Of a stretch of DNA of 64,000 bases, positions 53,606 through 64,000 are shown piece after piece. The notes beneath the pieces were generated by a model. That model was given only the letters and a program-made list of their open reading frames with translations, had not been told where the DNA came from and did no database searches. The DNA comes from Hypomesus transpacificus (Eukaryota > Chordata > Actinopteri > Osmeriformes > Osmeridae). Location of the stretch: assembly GCF_021917145.1 (NCBI RefSeq), contig NC_061072.1, forward strand, positions 8,061,391 to 8,125,390. Reading direction: 5' to 3'. Made by a program: the position numbers and the translations under genes. Each line of letters opens with the position of its first letter. Positions within the stretch are counted from its first letter, which is position 1.

Positions 53606-56160
53606 CATGATTAAATGAGTGAGCCAACATGACATATGGAGTAATAGTCTAATTTCATCAGTAAATAGAACCTGCTACGAGGCCATTCTACCGTAAGCAA
53701 TGTCTTTTGTCAGTGTCACTGCATACGGTGTGAGAAACTTTACCTTGGGGTGGGCGGGAGCAGGGAACGTGAGCCAATCAAGCAGTTCACACTTATCCTT
53801 CATCCAATCAGATGCCCAAATGCTGACACGTCGGTCTGCACTGGCAGCCAACCACATGTCGTTTCCTTTGAGTCCAAACTCTTTGTACTGAGGGATAGAA
53901 CACATTCATGGTACTCAGGGTGGGATTTTCCTTTTCGACAGTGGGGGTGGTCCTGCTTGTTAAACACCCAGGTCTGCAGGTGTCTAGGTAGAAGCTGCAG
54001 CGCAGTTCATGAACACAGACCTGTTTTTTCACACACTGCATGGTGGTGATGAGTGCCCCCTTGTGGTCACCAAGGACGCGGACGACCTTTCCGGTCACGG
54101 GGCTGCTCACCGCTATCAGCCCATCCTTTCCCGCCGACAGAAGCACAAGACCTGAGATTCAGAGGTCAAGCAAGGTTTCACATACAGCAGTCAGACCACT
54201 GTGACAAACCAAACACGAGCTGTTCTTGTGCTGACGTGCAGGAACGCACAAGGAAAAACAGAAAGGGCCTTGATTAATAAGGCCTGCTATTGTTCATCTC
54301 ATTCACTCACAACATTATTTCTCACACTTTTCCTAGTATATTTTTTTGTTTGTTGGTGTGTATAAGATCATACACATCCCACAAGAGAGTAAAAATATAT
54401 ATACTAGAACTCTACAAAAGAGTGATCAATTGTTGTGTGAGTATAGGAGGTATATACCAGGCCTGTTTACCAAGGGTATATGGGTAAGAGAGGATTGACA
54501 TTTCATTTAAATGTACCCCAAAAAATTGGGGGGGGAAAAAAACATTCACTGTGCAGTCAGTTTCTAAACAACTTTGGCGTGTTCCCGGAGGGCGCTGACC
54601 ATTAACGGAGTACTGGACCGAGGTAACGGCCACCGGGTGAGGCTGCAGCTTGAGCTCCATCTCAGAGGACGACAGGCGGAAGATCCGGAGGGTTCCGTCA
54701 CTGTAGCCCGCCGCTACGCACGCGCCCCCCGTAGATGAACCCTGTTCGGGGCTCCAACAAACACACTTGCAGTTCTGACCCACAGAGGAAGGCAGGGGGA
54801 GGTATAGAGGGAAGAGGGTTATGTCAGTCAGGTGGTCAGGTGGCTGAGCTGTTAGGGAATCTAGTAATCAGAAGGTTGCCGGTTCGATTCCCGGCCATGC
54901 ATAATGACGCTATGCCCTTGGGCAAGGCACTTTACCCTACTTGCCTCGGGGGAAATGTCTCTGTAATTACTGTAAGTCGCTCTGGATAAGCGCGTCTGCT
55001 AAATGACTAAATGTAATGTAAATATATGTCGCTCTCAGCAGATTCATCGTTGTCAAAGACTGTCTAGATTTGCACTGGCTTTGGGTGATTGTTTCAACTC
55101 TTTCTAATGCCCTTGTGTTAAGTACTAACAGGTGATCAAATTAATCAGTTTGACTCGGAAAATTCACACATCCACTTTCAATGGGTTTAGAATTCCACTA
55201 GCCCAACAGCGCCCTCACCTGGTTGAGCACCAGGAACTGCATCACCAGCTCATTGCTGGGGGAACACCAGACCCTGACGCTTCCATCCTCTCCACAGGTG
55301 GCAAAGTGGGTCTCGCCTGGGCTGAAAACCACGTCATTCACCTGTCAACGAAATAATGAGGGGGTCCGAGTTAGCAACACTGATACAGGCAGCTCTGTGA
55401 AAAGAATTGAGAGGAGAAAAATTGTCTGAAGACCACGCACACACACACACACACTTATAGAGCTGAGGTTTAGGAGTCGTCACCTTCAAAAAGTGAGATG
55501 ACACCTTTCTAGTTTTCCCTTTGACCCAGTCATTCCCAACCTTTCCACTGCACAGCCCACTTGCATAGCTCAAATATTTTTTTGATCGAACTTACGTGAC
55601 TGCTCGCTCACGGAAGTTGTCGACATAGCTTATGCAATATGCTTTACTATGAAGTGATGCATTCATAGTGAATTAAAGTGGACGTATGCAATTTAACATG
55701 GAAATTACAGTCGGGCTACTGTCAACGTGCCAAGCAGAATTTTAATAATAATTTGCAAACAGTATATATGAATATTTTGGATTTATATTCATTCTTCATA
55801 TTTTAGCTTCTATTGGTTTGGTGGCCAACCTGAATCACCCACAGGTTGGGAATCGCTGCTTTTAGCGAGGGAGTAGGGGAGACCAGGGATGGTTGATATT
55901 GATGACATCACTGTAGTTCCTTTCTAATTGGTCAAACTGACAGTGTTACAACTAACCCCGTGTTCCTTTCATCCCCAGTCTCCCCTACCTTGGTTTTGTG
56001 TCCGCTTATGAGGCGTATGCTGGAATTGTCCACCCAGTTGATGTACCACAGTGTGCCCGCCGTGGTGCCCACGATTCCCATGTCCAGAACGTCATCAAAC
56101 GCAGCGCTCACCACGGTCCCGTCCAGAACGATCTCCTGCTCCAATAGCACCAGGGCCCCT
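52849..56160 (-). CDS. wdr90: wdr90 C-terminal part: second beta-propeller to stop codon
   Basis: Exons from 56160 down to 52849. WD blocks are GTTAGTLWYINWVDNSSIRL, VNDVVFSPGETHFATCGEDG, CVAAGYSDGTLRIFRLSSSE, LLSAGKDGLIAVSSPVTGKV, MWLAASADRRVSIWASDWMK, LAAFSPTDPGLVIYTGFGVE, KLYTSSMGGVIRVFPDERVL and SPSGELLFSSAYNEILLWEV. Stop TAG is at 52849-52851. The acceptor of exon 53088-53150 is TTTGAG|AT; a nearer AG would break the frame. Confidence 0.92.
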
Positions 56161-59100
56161 CTGACAGACAGACGCACCGACCAATCAAATCAGGACAGTA
56201 AATATGATATACTTTATTTTATCAGACAATCAGAAAGCAGTCCCATGAGGGGTAGAAGGGAGGGATGAGGGCTAGGAGGGAGGGATGAGGGCTAGGAGGG
56301 AGGGATGAGGGGTAGGATGAGAGGGGTAGGAGGGTGGGATGAGAGGGGTAGGAGGGAGGGATGAGGGGGGTAGGAGGGAGGGATAAGGGGTAGGAGGGAG
56401 GGATGAGGGCTAGGAGGGAGGGATGAGGGCTAGGAGGGAGGGATGAGGGGTAGGAGGGAGGGATGAGGGGGGTAGGAGGGTGGGATAAGGGGTAGGAGGG
56501 AGGGATGAGGGCTAGGAGGGAGGGATGAGGGCTAGGAGGGAGGGATGAGGGGGGTAGGAGGGTGGGATAAGGGGTAGGAGGGAGGGATGAGGGCTAGGAG
56601 GGAGGGATGAGGGCTAGGAGGGAGGGATGAGGGGTAGGATGAGAGGGGTAGGAGGGTGGGATGAGAGGGGTAGGAGGGAGGGATGAGGGGGGTAGGAGGG
56701 TGGGATAAGGGGTAGGAGGGAGGGATGAGGGCTAGGAGGGAGGGATGAGGGCTAGGAGGGAGGGATGAGGGGGGTAGGAGGGAGGGATGAGGGGTGGGAG
56801 GGAGGGATGAGAGGGGTAGGAGGGAGGGATGAGAGGGGTAGGAGGGAGGGATGAGGGCTAGGAGGGAGGGATGAGGGGGGTAGGAGGGAGGGATGAGGGG
56901 GGTAGGAGGGAGGGATGAGGTGTTGGAGGGAGGGATGAGAGGTAGGAGGGAGAGATGAGAGGTAGGAGGGAGGGATGAGAGGGGTAGGAGGGAGGGATGA
57001 GGGGTAGGAGGGAGGGAGGGATGAGAGGGGTAGGAGGGTGGGATGAGGGGTAGGAGGGAGGGATGAGGGGGGGTAGGAGGGTGGGATAAGGGGTAGGAGG
57101 GAGGGATGAGGGGTAGGAGGGAGGGATGAGGGGTTAGGAGGGTGGGATGAGGGTTAGGAGGGTGGGATGAGGGGGGTAGGAGGGAGGGATGAGGGGGGTA
57201 GGAGGGAGGGATGAGGGGGTTAGGAGGGTGGGATGAGGGTTAGGAGGGTGGGATGAGAGGGGTAGGAGGGAGGGATGAGGGGGTTAGGAGGGTGGGATGA
57301 GGGCTAGGAGGGAGGGATGAGAGGGGTAGGAGGGAGGGATGAGGGGGTTAGGAGGGTGGGATGAGGGCTAGGAGGGAGGGATGAGGGTTAGGAGGGTGGG
57401 ATGAGAGGGGTAGGAGGGTGGGATGAAAGGGGTAGGAGGGAGGGATGAGGGGTGGGAGGGAGGGATGAGGGGTAAGAGGGAGGGATGAGGGCTAGGAGGG
57501 AGGGATGAGGGGGGTAGGAGGGAGGGATGAGGGGTGGGATGAGGGTTAGGAGGGTGGGATGAGAGGGGTAGGAGGGAGGGATGAGGGGGGTAGGAGGGTG
57601 GGATAAGGGGTAGGAGGGAGGGATGAGGGCTAGGAGGGAGGGATGAGGGCTAGGAGGGAGGGATGAGGGGGGTAGGAGGGAGGGATGAGGGGTGGGAGGG
57701 AGGGATGAGGGGGGTAGGAGGGAGGGATGAGGGGTGGGAGGGAGGGATGAGGGGTAGGAGGGAGGGATGAGGGCTAGGAGGGAGGGATGAGGGGGGTAGG
57801 AGGGAGGGATGAGGGGTGGGAGGGAGGGATGAGAGGGGTAGGAGGGTGGGATGAGGGGTAGGAGGGAGGGATGAGGGGGGGTAGGAGGGTGGGGGGGTAG
57901 GAGGGAGGGATGAGGGGTGCTAGGAGGGAGGGATGAGGGGATGAGGGGGGTAGGAGGGAGGGGAGGGAGGGATGAGGGGTAGGAGGGAGGGATGAGGGCT
58001 AGGGGGGGTGAGGGGGGGAGGGATGAGGGGTGGGAGGGAGGGATGAGAGGGGTAGGAGGGAGGGATGAGGGCTAGGAGGGAGGGATGAGGGGGGTAGGAG
58101 GGAGGGATGAGGGGTGGGAGGGAGGGATGAGAGGGGTAGGAGGGTGGGATGAGGGGTAGGAGGGAGGGATGAGGGGGGTAGGAGGGAGGGATGAAGGGTT
58201 AGGAGGGTGGGATGAGGGTTAGGAGGGTGGGATGAGGGGGGTAGGAGGGAGGGATGAGGGGGGTAGGAGGGAGGGATGAGGGGGTTAGGAGGGTGGGATG
58301 AGAGGGGTAGGAGGGAGGGATGAGGGGTTAGGAGGGTGGGATGAGGGTTAGGAGGGTGGGATGAGGGGGGTAGGAGGGAGGGATGAGGGGGTTAGGAGGG
58401 TGGGATGAGGGGGTTTGGAGGGTGGGATGAGGGGTAGGAGGGAGGGATGAGGGCTAGGAGGGAGGGATGAGGGCTAGGAGGGAGGGATGAGGGGGGTAGG
58501 AGGGAGGGATGAGGGGTGGGAGGGAGGGATGAGGGGGGTAGGAGGGAGGGATGAGGGGTGGGAGGGAGGGATGAGGGGTAGGAGGGAGGGATGAGGGCTA
58601 GGAGGGAGGGATGAGGGGGGTAGGAGGGAGGGATGAGGGGTGGGAGGGAGGGATGAGAGGGGTAGGAGGGTGGGATGAGGGGTAGGAGGGAGGGATGAGG
58701 GGGGTAGGAGGGAGGGATGAGGGGTGGGAGGGAGGGATGAGGGGTAGGAGGGAGGGATGAGGGCTAGGAGGGAGGGATGAGGGGGGTAGGAGGGAGGGAT
58801 GAGGGGTGGGAGGGAGGGATGAGAGGGGTAGGAGGGAGGGATGAGGGCTAGGAGGGAGGGATGAGGGGGGTAGGAGGGAGGGATGAGGGGTGGGAGGGAG
58901 GGATGAGAGGGGTAGGAGGGTGGGATGAGGGGTAGGAGGGAGGGATGAGGGGGGTAGGAGGGAGGGATGAAGGGTTAGGAGGGTGGGATGAGGGTTAGGA
59001 GGGTGGGATGAGGGGGGTAGGAGGGAGGGATGAGGGGGGTAGGAGGGAGGGATGAGGGGGTTAGGAGGGTGGGATGAGAGGGGTAGGAGGGAGGGATGAG

Positions 59101-59731
59101 GGGTTAGGAGGGTGGGATGAGGGTTAGGAGGGTGGGATGAGGGGGGTAGGAGGGAGGGATGAGGGGGTTAGGAGGGTGGGATGAGGGGGTTTGGAGGGTG
59201 GGATGAGGGTTAGGAGGGTGGGATGAGGGCTAATAGGGTGGGGCAGACCGGTCCTCTGTGGTAGCAGTGCCTCCTCCTGCTCCTCCTGGCCTCAGGCTCT
59301 GTACAGCAGAGACCCCCCACAGTCTCAGCCGACGCGTGTTGCTGCCTGTCAGCAAGCGGTTCCCTCTGCACAGCAGCACTCCTTCACACACACACACACA
59401 CACACACACACGACAATGTTGAGCCCTGCCAAAACCCAGACTCACTGACTCTCTCACACACTAACAACAACAACAACAACCTATTGTAGTGTATTACACA
59501 GCAATAGAAGAGATACTGCAACACATCAACTTGGCTGGCGTGCATGTGACACAGTACCTATCTCTCCCTGGTCTGCCTCCCAAGTCATGAAGCAGCGCTG
59601 GCTCAGACAGTCCCAGACACACACGTGTCCTCCGTTAGTGCCCGTGAACAGGATGTTGTTAGTGTTGTAGCATAGCGCCGTCAGCTCCACCTCCCCCACC
59701 TCCTCAGGGACGGCCATGTTCTGCATCTACA

Positions 59732-59788
<57 letters not shown>

Positions 59789-60595
59789 GGGAGGTGGAGA
59801 GGAGGGAGGTGGAGAGAAGGGGAGAGGAGGGGAGGGAGGTGGAGAGGAGGGAGGTGGAGAGAAGGGGAGAGGAGGGGAGGGAGGTGGAGAGGAGGGAGGT
59901 GGAGAGGAAGGGAGGGAGGTGGAGAGGAGGGAGGTGGAGAGGGGGAGAGGAAGGAGGTGGAGAAGAGGGGAGGGAGGTGGAGAGGAGGGGAGGGAGGTGG
60001 AGAGGAGGGAGATGGAGAGAGGTGGAGAGGAGGGTAGGGAGGTGGAGAGGAGGGAGGTGGAGAGGAGGAGAGGGAGGTGGAGAAGAGGGGAGGAAGGTGG
60101 AGAGACGGGAGGAAGGTAAGAGGAAGAGGTTAAGTAACCCCTAGTTTTAGTGATAACAAACCTCCATTAAGTCATAATGATACACACACTGGGTTGTAAC
60201 AAACTAGAGTCTCTCATACCTATGTCATTTCAAAACACCTAGAACAGGCAAAGATTGCGGTGATGGATTAAAGCAGACAGTAGAGCAATTAAATATCTTT
60301 TCACTGGAAAAAAATTATTACAATTCTGGCATCACAGCTTTTTGTCGCCTTTGGCCTTAATGTGACGGCTCTCCACATACCACTGCACATTGTGTAATAA
60401 CTGTCATTACCAGCCTATTAAAAACATAACAAGACCAACTCATCACAAGGGCAGAAACAGCTGTGTCAGCTGAGAATGAATAGCATAATTAATGTAATGA
60501 CAGTCAATCAAGTGTGAGACCCTCTGAGACACCGAGAGACTGATTAAAGTCTCTCGTCATTAGGGCAGCTATTTATCCACTGGGTCTCAGGTGTA

Positions 60596-60626
<31 letters not shown>

Positions 60627-63600
60627 TGTGTGTGTGCGTGTGAGCATAGAGGCACCATCAACTCCATGACTGATGAGGTGGTGTGCTCCACTCCACTCCC
60701 ACACAGACGACTAACGACTACAGTGGGCGTCTTAATAGGGACTATTAAGAATATTCTATTCACCGACAATTAGAAACAAAGTGTCAATACATTAATTCAG
60801 CAAACCTTTTTATCCAAACTGTGCACGTAGTAAATACAGCAGCTGATCAAGGATAAGCATGTCAATAACCCTCGCCTGTATAAACAGGTTATCATTAAAA
60901 AAGAAACAAGCTTTTGGAATACTAAAGCAAAGCTGACGCTCAGTTTCATGAGGAGCTGTGAGAGAACAGTACCTGGAGCTCCAGGTCTGGGTCTGAGGAG
61001 CTGTGAGAGATCAGTACCTGGAGCTCAGGGTCTGGGCTTGAGGAGGTGACCTGGCAGAACGCCACCCCCAGGCGGCCCACGCAGGCCAGCTGGCTGGCGG
61101 CCGAGGGGCTGAAGGCCACATCGTGGAGCGGCCCGGCCACGCCCACCCTGGACAGCAGCTGGAAGCTCCTGCTGCTCCACAGAGCCACTTCTGGCTCGCG
61201 GAAGTCTCCTGCAGGGCGGGGGAGGGACGGGAGGGAATTTAAACCAATTTGCACACGACCGGAAACGGTTGTGTAGACACCTGTGGCTGGCCGTTGGCTA
61301 ATTTTACTGCCATGACATTTTCAAACCCCACTCGCATTGTAATTTTATCCAGTTTTCTGTTATAGAGATTTCTCCCTTCCCCCCACACACACACTGTTTG
61401 ACATGATGCAAACAACCTCCCCCTCAAAAGAAGTCAAAAAACCACCAGCCCCTTGGAAGCGGCCCCAGGGTAACCAGTCAGACTGACCAACAGAGAGGAA
61501 GAGGAGGTCGTCCCTGGAGAAGGCCATGCTCTGCACTGCCCCCCGGTGGTGGGACATGGTTTTCCTGCAGGCGCCGTCCTGAACGTTCCATATGCAGATT
61601 AGGCTTGTGGCGCCATCGCGCCCCCCCGCCGCCGACGCCACCATCTGGACACAGATAAACACCCAGTTTAACCCCACGACAGCAGATCCACAGCCTTAAC
61701 TAGGGAGTATTGACACACTGTTGTTTAAGTCCACGCTGATCCTTGACATACATGACCAGAAAAGAAAGTGAAGACAAAGGACAGTAAATGGGAGAATCCG
61801 GTCACGTGACTGCCCTATCTTACCACACACTGACATCAAGACCTCTTGTGAAGCCTATAATTAACATCACCATCATTGTCACCATCACACCTATAATTAC
61901 AATCATCAGCCCTGTTCGTATCAAAATGAACTCACTTCCTTAGCTCGTTCCTGTAGAGGAACTGTCCACCACAGTTCCCAAATGAAATTCAAGTATTCTA
62001 GTAACTCTGTGTGCAATTATGTAAAATGAAGAAGTGGAAATAAAACTGAAGTAAAAAAGATCCCCCTTATCTGGTCGTCCCCATCCCTAGCACCTACTAG
62101 TGCGTCGTTGGAAACAGCCAGAGTGGAGACTTCCTCTGTGTGACCTTGCCAGTGCCTCTGAGAGCCCGTGTGAAGGTTTTCCAGCACCACCACGCTACCA
62201 CACGAGTACGCAAACAGGCCTGCAAACAGCCACAAACATTCAAACATAAACTGTTAGATATTTCTTCTTCTTAAATATAATATTTCCGTAAATATACAAT
62301 ATATTATTATTACATAACATATATGCACTATATGTTAACATTTACATTAACATTTAGCAGACGCTTTTATCCAGAGCGACTTACAGTAAGTATAGGGACA
62401 TTCTCCCCGAGGCAAGTAGGGTGAAGTGCCTTGCCCAAGGACACAACGTCATTTTGCACGGCCAGAATCGAACCAACAATCTTCTGATTAATAGCCTGAC
62501 TCCCTAACCACTCAGCCATCTGACCCCTAAGTTAAGTTAAGCTACTAATAGTGTATTGTTAATAATATTAGTATTATATATATTATTATTTCATAAATGT
62601 TTCTGATATTATCAGTACCTGTATCTGGATTCCACACCATGTTTCCACGTCCATTCCCGTTGTAGCCAATCACAGCTTTTAAACTCAAGCCCTGTTTTCC
62701 TGATTGGTGGGCGTTCCCAGCCGTCTGAGAGAGAGATAAAACAAGCGTGTTCTCTCAACAGGCACATTCAGTGGTCCTTCACCAGAGGGGAAACCCAGAC
62801 ATTAACTACCTGGTCCAGAGTGGAGGTTTTGAAACGTGGAGTAAAGTGCTTATAACAATCAGGCCTTACAGTCTTGTCCTCCTCAGACTCCACTGCAGAG
62901 GTCACACAACAAATACAGGAAGTCATAGAAGAGATTAGAGCTTTATTTAGGTAACGGTAGCTTGCACCCTAGTTCGTTATAGGAGATGAGACCTTCTAGT
63001 ACCTACCATTGTCCAACTCTCTATTCTGATTGGTCCTCAGAGGAGACGAGTCTGGGGCTGACGCCATCTCGGTGACTTTGAGGAAGGAGCCGGCCGCCAT
63101 GTCAGGGGCGGGGTCAGGGGCGGGGTCAGGGCAGGGGGAGGGGCCTGACGTGGGGCCGTGGACAGAGCGGTGAGGGATCTGCTCAAGCTCCTCACACGGA
63201 CACGAGTCTGCGGAGTGTTGCCAGGACGACACAGTAAGGCACCGCTTTAGAGCCAGGTGCTTGTAGTAATTGTGTCTAACTATGTGTCACTACCAGGAGA
63301 ATTAGGAGCAATTTAATTTTGTTGTTATGTGCAATGACAAGAAAGGCATTCATTCATTCATAAGGTTAACAAGTTAGAAAGTCTTCAAATGACTGTTAAT
63401 GAACATCGTATAGGGGCTTATTTCTTGTTAACTAACACTTAGTTAACAAGTTAAGTTATGATATCAATAACCCTGAGCCTTGCTAATATTATGAACACGT
63501 ATCTAGACTTATTAACAAGTTTCTATTAATAAGCATCTTATAAGGGCCTTATAACCTATTAACACTGACTACAAGCATCTGGATGGATTTAACGAGGGTT

Positions 63601-63955
63601 ACATGACTGACAGAAGACAGACAGTCCCCTCAGTTCAGATGGCGCATGAGAAACACAGAATCAACGGTTTTCACCTTCCAGTCCGATTGCGTCAATGGCG
63701 CTGATATCCAAACAGGGAGGGTGTGAGAACGGCAGGGGAGCGATCCCTCGAGGCATCCCATTGGACAGCAGCATTACCTGAACATCTGGCTCACCATTCG
63801 CTGTCGGAATGGAGCACACTGACAGGATTAATCACAACATTCCGACCGGACACCTTAGATCACAGGGACCATCAATCAATCCAGACAAGCTGGACTCCTG
63901 TCCTCAAGAGAGTCGTTTACCTGTTTTATGAGGCGTGATCAGGGCTCGGCTAGAA
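52849..63955 (-). CDS. wdr90: WD repeat-containing protein 90 (wdr90), C-terminal half, truncated by window edge
   Basis: WDR90 (POC16 family) is a large centriole and cilium-associated protein with an N-terminal DUF667 domain and WD40 repeats. Nineteen exons are present: 63921-63955, 63675-63800, 63007-63207, 62870-62892, 62619-62724, 62098-62219, 61488-61644, 61018-61208, 59558-59726, 59249-59381, 55989-56160, 55219-55341, 54600-54774, 54021-54151, 53744-53887, 53447-53566, 53279-53363, 53088-53150, 52849-53006. They give 810 codons plus stop, all phases consistent. Hallmarks: VIGYNGNGRGNMVW, SNTRRLRLW, GTTAGTLWYINW, FATCGEDGSVRVW, YNEILLWEVQGL. The first exon shown is a short internal one (SSRALITPHKT), so more exons lie to the right. 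Loss of the DUF667 end is due to the window. Confidence 0.94.
54829..55026 (+). repeat. tRNA-derived SINE, copy 4
   Basis: Same family as copy 3: CAGGTGGCTGAGCTG, GCCGGTTCGATTCCCGGCC, CCTTGGGCAAGGCACTTTAC, GTAAGTCGCTCTGGATAAGC and a TAAATGTAATGTAAAT tail. Antisense in a wdr90 intron. Its B box is intact. Confidence 0.85.
56230..59240. repeat. 3-kb GGTAGGAGGGAGGGATGAGG-type minisatellite in a wdr90 intron
   Basis: About 3.0 kb of roughly 20-bp G/A/T-rich units (GGTAGGAGGGAGGGATGAGG with GGCTAGG, GGTGGG, GGTTAGGAGGGTGGGAT and GATGAGAGG variants), about 150 copies. Variants occur in higher-order blocks; for example, a long block near 58430-58690 repeats one near 57620-57860. It fills nearly the whole intron between exons 59249-59381 and 55989-56160. 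The plus strand carries GGG runs throughout and no C-rich stretch, so the pre-mRNA is C/T-rich. Confidence 0.95.
59249..63955 (-). CDS. wdr90: wdr90 upstream part: linker and first visible beta-propeller
   Basis: Exons from 63955 down to 59249. The first three (SSRALITPHKT, PLPFSHPPCLDISAIDAI, a P/D-rich region with PCPDPAPDPAPDM) are a low-conservation linker. WD repeats follow: FAYSCGSVVVLENLHTG, ICIWNVQDGACRKTM, EVALWSSRSFQLLSR, LHDVAFSPSAASQLACVG, ILFTGTNGGHVCVWDCLSQR, LLTGSNTRRLRLWGVS. Exon 59249-59381 ends with a weak GTCTGC donor. Confidence 0.92.
59732..59787. repeat. 56-base G homopolymer (C run in the wdr90 transcript)
   Basis: An uninterrupted G run on the plus strand. In transcript sense it is a C56 run followed directly by TGTAG|ATG, the acceptor of wdr90 exon 59558-59726, so the homopolymer is the polypyrimidine tract. 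Confidence 0.9.
59788..60125. repeat. GGAGGTGGAGAGGAGG-type minisatellite
   Basis: Purine-rich units of about 16-40 bp continue from the G run into the wdr90 intron. Open frames here are repeat translations. Confidence 0.9.
60126..60957. other. wdr90 intron, unique sequence
   Basis: Contains a TG microsatellite (about 60595-60642) and otherwise unique A/T-rich DNA. No exon, gene or transposon seen. Confidence 0.6.
60958..61040. repeat. 45-bp tandem duplication across a wdr90 splice donor
   Basis: Exon end plus donor plus intron start (sense GAGCTCCAG|GTACTG, then TCTCTCACAGCTCCTCA) occurs twice. Donors at 61017-61016 and 60972-60971 are both intact. Confidence 0.85.
62335..62528 (-). repeat. 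tRNA-derived SINE, copy 5
   Basis: Same family and orientation as copies 1 and 2, in a wdr90 intron. The B box is degraded (GTTCGATTCTGG). Confidence 0.8.
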
Positions 63956-64000
63956 CTGCAAGCAACAAAAAAATGACACGCACGACTCTCAGTAAGAGGT

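Noticed and set aside
59716..60144. 142-residue glycine/arginine/glutamate-rich open frame
   Set aside because: It starts in wdr90 exon DNA antisense and then translates the G56 run and a purine minisatellite.

Overview
The window is vertebrate nuclear DNA, almost certainly from a ray-finned (teleost) fish. Genes have small exons with GT-AG introns, and the DNA is full of CA/GA microsatellites, GC-rich minisatellites, tRNA-derived SINEs and small hAT and Tc1-like transposons. Nothing prokaryotic or viral was seen. The species cannot be named from sequence alone.

Five protein-coding genes are supported. On the minus strand, from right to left in the direction of transcription, they are: (1) the C-terminal half of wdr90 (19 exons, 52849-63955, continuing past the right edge); (2) an unnamed 10-exon gene at 48338-51958 for a 349-residue protein with signal peptide, one EGF domain, a shortened GAIN domain with an intact GPS autoproteolysis site, one membrane helix and a short tail; (3) complete rhot2 (19 exons, 618 residues, 39496-47747), the mitochondrial Rho GTPase Miro2; (4) the first five coding exons of rhbdl1 (5993-25869), a rhomboid-family protein whose catalytic exons lie beyond the left edge. 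The intronless linker-histone gene h1-0 sits on the plus strand at 36087-36677, between rhbdl1 and rhot2. Every exon junction of the four spliced genes was checked by hand for GT-AG and reading-frame phase.

The order wdr90 - rhot2 - rhbdl1 matches human 16p13.3, which identifies these genes rather than the sister pair RHOT1/RHBDL3 on 17q11. The h1-0 gene and the EGF-GPS gene are additions to that block.

Region by region: 1-5992 is rhbdl1 intron 5 with minisatellites; 6-26 kb is rhbdl1 with two long introns (7.7 and 9.4 kb); 26-35.7 kb is a repeat-rich gene-poor interval; 35.7-37.2 kb is h1-0; 39.5-47.7 kb is rhot2; 48.3-52.0 kb is the EGF-GPS gene; 52.2-64 kb is wdr90, with a 3-kb minisatellite in one intron and a 56-G homopolymer in another.

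The most unusual item is the EGF-GAIN-GPS gene. It looks like the extracellular half of an ADGRE/CD97-type adhesion GPCR cut down to its first membrane helix, with an intact frame throughout and no room for the other six helices. Also notable are two tandem duplications that straddle splice donors (wdr90 45 bp, rhot2 51 bp), each giving a possible in-frame insertion, and repeated cases of simple repeats serving as the polypyrimidine tract of a splice acceptor.
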